NCBI GenBank assembly: GCA_050180895.1
Contig: JBFXDS010000001.1
Span: 558,001-622,000, forward strand
Source: JBGPEQ01 sp050180895
GTDB taxonomy: Bacteria; Pseudomonadota; Alphaproteobacteria; Dongiales; Dongiaceae
Direction of reading: 5' to 3'
Length of the DNA stretch: 64,000 bases
Shown in pieces: positions 58,860 to 64,000 of the stretch. A program made the translations under genes and the position numbers. A model generated the notes under the pieces. That model worked only from the letters and a program-made list of their open reading frames with translations, ran no database searches and was not told the DNA's origin. Numbering within the stretch: the first letter of the stretch is position 1; every line of letters begins with the position of its first letter.

Positions 58860-60226
58860 TGGCTGATGGCCTGATCGTTGCCGCCCCGGCCTCGGGCAGC
58901 GGCAAGACCGTCGTCACCCTCGCCGTGCTGCGCGCGCTCGCCCGCTCCGGCGTGCGCGTCGCGTCCTTCAAGGTCGGACCGGACTATATCGACCCCGCCT
59001 TCCACGCCGTGGCCAGTGGTCGCCCCTGCGTCAATCTCGATCCCTGGGCCATGCGCCCCGCCACCGTCGCCGGCCTCCTCGGCGAGATCTGCCGCGACGC
59101 CGATCTCGTGATCGGCGAGGGCGTGATGGGCCTGTTCGACGGCGCCGCCGACGGTACCGGCTCCACCGCCGACCTCGCCGCCGCCACCGGCTGGCCGGTG
59201 ATCCTCGTCGTCGACGTGCGCGGCCAGGCGGCCTCGGCGGCGGCGTTGGTGCGCGGCTTCGCCACCCACCGCGCCGACGTCGCCGTCGCCGGCGTCGTCT
59301 TCAACCGCGTCGGCGGCGACGCGCATGGCGAGGCGCTCCGCCGTGCCATGGCCGCGCTCGGCGTCCCCGTGCTGGGGTTCCTGCCGCGCACCGATCGTCT
59401 CGCGCTGCCGGAGCGGCATCTAGGCTTGGTTCAAGCCGCCGAGCGCGTCGAGCTGGGGGCGTTTCTCGAGAGCGGCGCCGACCTCGTCGAGCGGCACCTT
59501 GACCTGTCCCGGCTGCGCTCGTTGGCGTGGCCAGCGCGGACCGCCGATGTGCAGGCCGCTGCTGCGGACGAAGCCGGACTGCTGCCGCTCGGCCAGCGCA
59601 TCGCCGTCGCGCGCGACGTCGCCTTCGCCTTCGCCTATCCGGCGCAGTTGGAGGCGTGGCGCGCGGCCGGCGCGGCGCTCTCCTTCTTCTCGCCGCTGAG
59701 CGACGAGCCGCCGGCCGCCGATGCCGACGCCGTCTTTCTCCCCGGCGGCTATCCGGAGCTGCATGCCGGCCGACTCGCCGCCAACGCCGCGTTCCTCGGT
59801 GGCTTGCGCGTCGCCGCTACGCGCGGCGCGGCGGTCTATGGCGAGTGCGGCGGCTACATGGTCCTCGGCGAATCGCTGACCGAGGCCGGCGGGCAGGCGC
59901 ACGCCATGGCCGGCCTGCTGCCGCTGGCGACCTCCTTCGCCGAGCGCCGCCTGCATCTCGGCTACCGCGAAGCGCAGCTGGCGGCCGATTGTCCGCTGGG
60001 CCCGTCGGGCCGTGCCTTCCGCGGCCACGAGTTCCACTACGCCGTCATCACGCAGGAGGGCGCCGGCGCCCCGCTCTTCGCGTGCCGCGACGCCCGCGGC
60101 CGCGTGCTCGGCGCCAGTGGCCGCCGCCGCGGCACGGTGATGGGGTCCTTCATCCACCTCATCGACCGCGCCGAGGTTGGTGAGCGCGGGTCTGAGTGGC
60201 GTCGATCGAGTCGAACGACAACCTAG
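58859..60226 (+). CDS. cobB: Cobyrinate / hydrogenobyrinate a,c-diamide synthase
   Basis: A 455-residue glutamine-dependent amidotransferase that amidates the a and c carboxylates (CobB/CbiA). The ATPase part has IVAAPASGSGKTVVTLAVLR, FKVGPDYIDPAFH and GVMGLFDGAADGTGSTADLA. The glutaminase part has LPGGYPELHAGRLA, the catalytic Cys in YGECGGYMVLGE, and the late FRGHEFHYAVI. The ATG at 58859 overlaps cobA. The C-terminal 15 residues (serine/arginine-rich) run past the usual family end. Confidence 0.94.
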   Translation: MADGLIVAAPASGSGKTVVTLAVLRALARSGVRVASFKVGPDYIDPAFHAVASGRPCVNLDPWAMRPATVAGLLGEICRDADLVIGEGVMGLFDGAADGTGSTADLAAATGWPVILVVDVRGQAASAAALVRGFATHRADVAVAGVVFNRVGGDAHGEALRRAMAALGVPVLGFLPRTDRLALPERHLGLVQAAERVELGAFLESGADLVERHLDLSRLRSLAWPARTADVQAAAADEAGLLPLGQRIAVARDVAFAFAYPAQLEAWRAAGAALSFFSPLSDEPPAADADAVFLPGGYPELHAGRLAANAAFLGGLRVAATRGAAVYGECGGYMVLGESLTEAGGQAHAMAGLLPLATSFAERRLHLGYREAQLAADCPLGPSGRAFRGHEFHYAVITQEGAGAPLFACRDARGRVLGASGRRRGTVMGSFIHLIDRAEVGERGSEWRRSSRTTT

Positions 60227-60239
60227 GGAGACGACGGAG

Positions 60240-61574
60240 ATGGATGGATCGCGAGCGCACGACGACCGGACCCTGGCCGAACGCGATGCGCGGGTCATCG
60301 CTAATATCGGCCGCCTCCGCTTCTCGCCGCTCGCGCCGGCGCGCGGCAAGGGCGTCTATCTCTACGAGGCGGACGGCCGCCCCGTGCTCGACCTGTCGGC
60401 CTCCGGCTGTCCCGCCGTGCTCGGCTACGGCCATCCCGCCCTGGTCGAGGCCGTGCGCGAGGCGACGGAAACCATGGCCGCCGCCAGCCTGCTGCTCTAT
60501 CCGAACGAGAACGCGGTCGCCCTGGCCGAGGAACTGCTCCGCCTCACCTCCGGCGTGGGCGAGCGCCGCGTCTGGTTGGGCCATTCCGGTTCCGACGCCA
60601 ACGACTGCGCCGTGCGCGTGCTGCAGGCGGCCACCGGCCGGTCGCGCTTCATCTCCTTCATCGGCTCCTATCACGGCAACGTCTCCGGCTCGATGGGCGT
60701 CAGTGGCCATACCGCCATGACCCACACCCTGCCGCGCGCCGGGCTGGTGCTGCTGCCTTACCCGGACGTGTACCGCGGGGCGTTCTCGCCCGAGGAGGTG
60801 CTGAAGCTGCTCGACTACCAGTTCGCCACCACCTGCCCGCCCGGCCAGGTGGCCGCCGTCTTCATCGAGCCCTTCATGTCCGACGGCGGCCTGATCGTGC
60901 CGCCGCCCGGCTTCCTGCGCACCGTGCAGGAGCGCTGCCGCCCGCACGGCATCAAGGTCGTCGTCGACGAGGTGAAGGTCGGCCTCGGCCGCACCGGCCG
61001 CATGCATTGCTTCGAGCATGAAGGCCTGGAGCCGGATCTCGTCGTCTTCGGCAAGGCGCTCGGCGGCGGCCTGCCGCTGTCGGCAGTCGTCGGCCCGAAG
61101 GAGCTCCTGGACCACGCGCCGGCCTTCGCCCTGCAGACCACGGCCGGCAATCCCGTGGCCACGGCCGCGGGCCGCGCCGTTCTCAGGATCCTACGGGAGC
61201 AGAACCTGGTCGGGCATGCGGCCGCGGTCGGCGACAGGATGGTGGGCGCGCTGCGGGAGCTGGCGCGGACGCAGCCGTTGATCGGCGATGTCCGCGGCCG
61301 CGGCCTCGCCATCGGCGTCGATCTCGTCGCCGACCGTCAGACGCGGCAGCCGGTGCCGGTGAAGACCACGGCCAAGGTCATCTACCGCGCCTACCAGCTC
61401 GGCGCCGCCTTCATCTATGTCGGGCTCAACGGCAACGTGCTGGAGCTCACGCCGCCGCTGGTGATCACGGAGAGCGAGGCGCTGGAGGGCGTGGAGATCA
61501 TCGGCCGCGCCCTGCGGGACGTCCAAGCGGGCCTGGTCTCCGACGAGGAGGTCGCGCCGTTCATGATGTGGTGA
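60240..61574 (+). CDS. Class III aminotransferase (PLP-dependent)
   Basis: A 444-residue cytoplasmic enzyme. SASGCPAVLGYGHPALVEAV is the N-terminal class III signature, LGHSGSDANDCAVRVL binds the cofactor phosphate, KVVVDEVKVGLGRTGRMH holds the Asp that contacts the PLP ring nitrogen, and the Schiff-base Lys is in VVFGKALGGGLPLSAV. The group includes 4-aminobutyrate, ornithine and diaminobutyrate aminotransferases; the substrate is not clear. The ATG at 60240 follows GGGAG. It lies 13 bases after cobB. A supply role for the aminopropanol side chain is conceivable but unsupported, because CobD-type decarboxylases are a different family. Confidence 0.88.
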   Translation: MDGSRAHDDRTLAERDARVIANIGRLRFSPLAPARGKGVYLYEADGRPVLDLSASGCPAVLGYGHPALVEAVREATETMAAASLLLYPNENAVALAEELLRLTSGVGERRVWLGHSGSDANDCAVRVLQAATGRSRFISFIGSYHGNVSGSMGVSGHTAMTHTLPRAGLVLLPYPDVYRGAFSPEEVLKLLDYQFATTCPPGQVAAVFIEPFMSDGGLIVPPPGFLRTVQERCRPHGIKVVVDEVKVGLGRTGRMHCFEHEGLEPDLVVFGKALGGGLPLSAVVGPKELLDHAPAFALQTTAGNPVATAAGRAVLRILREQNLVGHAAAVGDRMVGALRELARTQPLIGDVRGRGLAIGVDLVADRQTRQPVPVKTTAKVIYRAYQLGAAFIYVGLNGNVLELTPPLVITESEALEGVEIIGRALRDVQAGLVSDEEVAPFMMW

Positions 61575-61596
61575 CTCGCTTCCGCGAATCGGCTCA

Positions 61597-61623
61597 CTTC
61601 CCCCGCAACGTCGCGCGGGGAAG
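61597..61623 (+). terminator. Hairpin after the aminotransferase gene
   Basis: CTTCCCC (61597-61603) and GGGGAAG (61617-61623) pair around a GC-rich loop, 23 bases after the stop. No T-run follows. It could be a weak terminator separating the enzyme gene from cbtB. No cobalamin-riboswitch core was found in the remaining sequence before cbtB. Confidence 0.35.
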
Positions 61624-61729
61624 CGTAGGCGTCGCGCGCCGGCGGATTCGCCTGTCCGTGCCGTCTTGCCTGCGCCGCGCAACTGGGGCATTTTCGATTC
61701 ACCGCCTGAAGACAACAGCGAGAGCCGTC

Positions 61730-61921
61730 ATGGACCGATTGGATCCCACTGCTGCCCCGCCCGCCGCCGAGTCCGCGCGCCGCGCTTATGCCGTCGTGCC
61801 CGCGCTCGCCGCCGCGGCTCTTGGGTTGTTCCTGCTGTGGGGCGTCGGCTTCGCCGGGCCGACCGTCATCCACAACGCCGCGCATGACGCGCGGCACGCC
61901 GCCGCCTTCCCCTGCCATTGA
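61730..61921 (+). CDS. cbtB: Cobalt transporter subunit CbtB (predicted)
   Basis: A 63-residue protein with one membrane segment (about residues 22-42) and the histidine-rich end HNAAHDARHAAAFPCH, which is the diagnostic CbtB motif and a likely cobalt ligand site. CbtB with CbtA forms a predicted B12-regulated cobalt transporter. It lies 8 bases upstream of cbtA. The ATG at 61730 has a weak AGCGAGAG site. Confidence 0.9.
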   Translation: MDRLDPTAAPPAAESARRAYAVVPALAAAALGLFLLWGVGFAGPTVIHNAAHDARHAAAFPCH

Positions 61922-61929
61922 GGCCGGCC

Positions 61930-62628
61930 ATGTTCAGACAAATCTTCTTTGCCGCCGCCCTCGCCGGAGTGGTCGGCGGAATCTTTGTCACGGGCATGAA
62001 TTATGTCCGTATCATTCCGCTGATTCTGGAGGCGGAGACCTACGAGACCGCCGGCGGGCACGATCACGGCACCGCCGACGCGACCGCGGCGGGCGCGGAG
62101 GCCGCGGCTGTGGAGGAGGAGTGGGCGCCGGCCGACGGAGTCGAGCGCGGCGCCTACACCCTGGCGACCAACATCCTGATGGCCGTCGGCATCGCCCTGC
62201 TGCTCGCTGCTGGCTTCGCGCTCACCGGCCAGGGCGGCTGGCGCGCCGGGCTCTACTGGGGTCTCGCCGGCTACGCCGCCTTCATCCTGGCGCCCGCCCT
62301 TGGCCTGCCGCCGGAAGTGCCGGGCGCGGAAGCCGCGCCGCTCGCCGACCGCCAGCTCTGGTGGCTGGGCACCGTCGCCGCCACGGCCGGCGGCCTCGCG
62401 CTGATGTTCCTTACGCGCTCCTGGCGGTGGATCGTGGCGGGCGCCGCGCTGATCGTGCTGCCCCACCTGATCGGCGCGCCGCAGCCGGAGCATCACGGCG
62501 GCCTCGCGCCGGCCAGCCTGGCGCGCGAGTTCGTCGCCGCCGTCCTCGTCACCGGCTTCCTCTTCTGGCTCGCCCTCGGCGCCCTCTCCGGCTTCTTTTA
62601 CAAGCGCTTCGCCGGCGTCCCCACCTGA
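61930..62628 (+). CDS. cbtA: Cobalt transporter subunit CbtA (predicted)
   Basis: A 232-residue inner-membrane protein with five or six hydrophobic segments: FFAAALAGVVGGIFVTG near the start, then LATNILMAVGIALLLAAGF, WGLAGYAAFILAPALGLPPE and the last EFVAAVLVTGFLFWLALGAL. An acidic/histidine loop (TYETAGGHDHGTADA) follows segment 1. LAPALGLPPEVPGAEAAPL with DRQLWW is specific to CbtA. It works with CbtB, probably bringing cobalt to the chelatases encoded nearby. Confidence 0.9.
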   Translation: MFRQIFFAAALAGVVGGIFVTGMNYVRIIPLILEAETYETAGGHDHGTADATAAGAEAAAVEEEWAPADGVERGAYTLATNILMAVGIALLLAAGFALTGQGGWRAGLYWGLAGYAAFILAPALGLPPEVPGAEAAPLADRQLWWLGTVAATAGGLALMFLTRSWRWIVAGAALIVLPHLIGAPQPEHHGGLAPASLAREFVAAVLVTGFLFWLALGALSGFFYKRFAGVPT

Positions 62629-62631
62629 GGC

Positions 62632-63147
62632 TCACCCGGGCCCTCGTAGGGGCGAGCGGCGCTCGCCCCTGGCGACGGCGACATCGCGCTCGGCGAGCGC
62701 CGCGCCGGCCGCCGCGATCGTCCGCACGTCGCGCGGCTTGACGACCGCGGCGAGCGCCGCCTGCGCCCGTCGCCAGGCCGGCAGCGTCGCCGCCAGCCGC
62801 CGCGCGCCCTGTTCCGTCAGCCAGACGGCGCGGCGCCGCAGATCCTTCTCGACGATGGCGATCTCCACCAGCCCGGCCCGCTCCAGGCCGCGCAGGTTGC
62901 GCGACAGCGTCGACTGATCGAGATCCAGCCGCTCGGCCAGCGCGCCGATCGTATCGTCCCCGGCCGCCGCGATATGCGCCATCAGGCCGAGCTGCGCGAG
63001 GCTCAGCCCCGTTTCCGCCATCCGCGCCTCCAGGAAGCGCGCGACCCGCCGCGCCGCCAGCCGCAGGCTCGTCCCCGCGCAGTCCTGCACCGCCGCCCGC
63101 GCGTCCGCGACCAGTGACCGCCGCAAAGCTTGCGTTCCCCGCGCCAT
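62632..63147 (-). CDS. MarR-family transcriptional regulator
   Basis: A 171-residue DNA-binding protein. The winged helix-turn-helix is IGALAERLDLDQSTLSRNLR followed by GLERAGLVEIAIVEKDLRRR (wing). Flanking helices form the dimer interface. The ATG at 63147 lies only 3 bases from a perfect palindrome (63151-63168), a likely autoregulatory operator. Its last codons are encoded by half of a family C repeat. It is convergent with cbtA (3-base gap) and divergent from a cysteine-synthase-like gene, which may be its target. Confidence 0.88.
   Translation of the reverse strand: MARGTQALRRSLVADARAAVQDCAGTSLRLAARRVARFLEARMAETGLSLAQLGLMAHIAAAGDDTIGALAERLDLDQSTLSRNLRGLERAGLVEIAIVEKDLRRRAVWLTEQGARRLAATLPAWRRAQAALAAVVKPRDVRTIAAAGAALAERDVAVARGERRSPLRGPG
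62646..62670. repeat. Half of a family C repeat, inside the 3' end of the MarR gene
   Basis: GTAGGGGCGAGCGGCGCTCG followed by CCCCT matches one arm of the family C repeat at 22352. It encodes the last residues of the regulator (about ERRSPLRG). The second arm is missing. Confidence 0.75.
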
Positions 63148-63150
63148 AGT

Positions 63151-63168
63151 TATATGTACTTACATATA
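63151..63168. promoter_or_regulatory. Probable MarR operator
   Basis: TATATGTA-CT-TACATATA is a perfect 8+8 palindrome immediately upstream of the MarR start, in a strongly AT-rich patch that also holds ATGTAGATACAT. Size and position fit MarR autoregulation, and it would also cover the divergent promoter. Confidence 0.75.
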
Positions 63169-63241
63169 ATGTAGATACATGCAACAAGATTGCAGGATGT
63201 CCGCCCAAGAATCGTCCTCCCGGTGGCAGGGCCATCTTTTC

Positions 63242-63320
63242 ATTCCTCGATAAGCTCGGAGGAGGGGGAATCCTGATGGCACAAAGAAAGCGCCTCATCC
63301 TGAGCTTGTCGAAGGACGCA
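63242..63320. repeat. Palindromic repeat, family A copy 4 (degenerate left arm)
   Basis: The right arm (63293-63320, with CATCCTGAGCTTGTCGAAGG) is intact. The left arm (CCTCGATAAGCTCGGAGGAG) carries several changes. It ends 30 bases before the cysteine-synthase-like start, in the divergent region. Confidence 0.8.
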
Positions 63321-63349
63321 AGGCGCCGATCCCAGCCTCCGGTAAGCCC

Positions 63350-64000
63350 ATGAGCGCCGCCCCCGGCATCGACGCCTCCGTCCTGCGGCGCATCGGCGGC
63401 ACGCCGCTGCTGGCGCTCGGGCGCATCCTCCCCGAAGGCTGCGCCCGCATCCTGATCAAGCTCGAAGGCGCCAACCCCACCGGCAGCATGAAGGACCGCA
63501 TGGCCCTCGCCATGATCGAGGCCGGCGAGCGCGCCGGCCGCCTGCGGCCCGGCGGCCGCGTCGTCGAGTACACCGGCGGCAGCACCGGCGTCTCCCTCGC
63601 CCTCGTCTGCGCCGCGCGCGGCTATCCGCTCAGCATCGTCACGTCCTGTGCGTTCAGCGCCGAGAAGCGCAATCACATGGCCGCCCTCGGCGCCGAGCTC
63701 ACCATCGTCCCCAGCGCCGGCGGCGGCATGGACGCGGCGCTGACCCGCGGCATGATCGCGGCCGCGCGTGGGATCGCGGAGCAAACGGGCGCCTTCTGGA
63801 CCGACCAGCTCAACAACACCGATCAACTCGCCGCCTACCACGCGCTGGCCGAAGAGATCTGGGCGCAGACGGGCGGCCGCATCGATGCCTTCGTGCAGAG
63901 CACGGGCACCGCCGCCTGCGTGCGCGGCGCCGCCGAGGTCCTGCGCCGCCGGAAGCCGGACATCCGCATCGTCGCGGTCGAGCCGGCGGAATCTGCCGTC
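63350..64000 (+). CDS. Cysteine synthase-like PLP-dependent enzyme (5' part)
   Basis: The first 217 residues of a fold type II PLP enzyme that continues past the window. GANPTGSMKDRMALAMIEAG holds the Schiff-base Lys (about residue 50), YTGGSTGVSLALVCAARG is the phosphate-binding loop, and FWTDQLNNTDQLAAYHALAE follows as in cysteine synthases and cystathionine beta-synthases. It normally makes cysteine from O-acetylserine or acts on related substrates. The family A repeat and the probable MarR operator lie upstream, so control by the divergent MarR is a reasonable inference. Confidence 0.88.
   Translation, partial: MSAAPGIDASVLRRIGGTPLLALGRILPEGCARILIKLEGANPTGSMKDRMALAMIEAGERAGRLRPGGRVVEYTGGSTGVSLALVCAARGYPLSIVTSCAFSAEKRNHMAALGAELTIVPSAGGGMDAALTRGMIAAARGIAEQTGAFWTDQLNNTDQLAAYHALAEEIWAQTGGRIDAFVQSTGTAACVRGAAEVLRRRKPDIRIVAVEPAESAV

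Overview
The window is a very GC-rich stretch with the codon use and gene content of an alphaproteobacterium. Rhodospirillales or a neighbouring order is the best guess, but nothing here fixes a genus. Supporting signs are the cobN/cobW-type cobalamin genes, DUF1491, a DegP/two-component block, a class I-like PHA synthase in a stress cluster, CbtAB, and several families of short palindromic repeats of a kind common in this class. Genes are densely packed and often overlap by ATGA. No rRNA, tRNA, CRISPR array, IS element or phage gene was recognised.

Layout. (1) 1-2125: the end of a sugar-type ABC binding protein and its two permeases. (2) 2249-10306: a surface-glycan block with a surface-carbohydrate protein, a sulfotransferase, a three-domain glycosyltransferase/methyltransferase-like/ELM1 fusion followed by separate ELM1 and glycosyltransferase paralogues, and a hydratase-like enzyme. 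(3) 10340-13172: small housekeeping or stress genes (DUF1491, a glycine-zipper membrane protein, a CBS protein, a GST). (4) 13453-20473: an agmatinase/guanidinobutyrase-like ureohydrolase, a complete NitT/TauT-type ABC importer, two short-chain dehydrogenases and a convergent MFS exporter. (5) 20762-24501: a Do-type periplasmic protease with an OmpR-type response regulator and a sensor kinase. (6) 24793-30687: a cobalamin riboswitch driving cobU, cobW and cobN. (7) 30702-39365: a micro-oxic or energy-stress island (acyl-CoA ligase/GNAT fusion, universal stress protein, cation P-type ATPase, PHA synthase) with two FNR/FixK-like palindromes. (8) 39479-43190: a vWA protein, a sigma-like factor and a single-TM protein. 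(9) 43223-52836: cobO, cobQ, cobD, cbiX, cobH, cobL, cobI, cbiG-cobJ and cobM. (10) 52961-55913: a polyamine-type binding protein, a pentapeptide-repeat protein and a second sulfotransferase. (11) 56037-62628: cobK, cbiD, cobA, cobB, an aminotransferase, and cbtB/cbtA for cobalt entry. (12) 62632-64000: a MarR regulator beside its probable operator and the start of a cysteine-synthase-like gene.

Together the cob genes cover most of corrin-ring synthesis, from uroporphyrinogen III through amidation, adenosylation and aminopropanol attachment, plus cobalt transport. The set is mixed. CobN belongs to late, ATP-dependent cobalt insertion (oxygen-dependent route), while CbiX, full-length CbiG and CbiD belong to early cobalt insertion (oxygen-independent route). 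CobG, CobF, CobS/CobT and the final nucleotide-loop genes are not in the window.

The most unusual feature is the invasion of the cobalamin genes by short palindromic repeats. Two copies sit in frame inside cobN, one sits in frame inside cbiG-cobJ, one appears to supply the start codon of cobH, and one supplies the stop codon of cobD. This resembles the Rickettsia palindromic elements in behaviour. The second notable locus is the domain-shuffled glycosyltransferase/ELM1 cluster.
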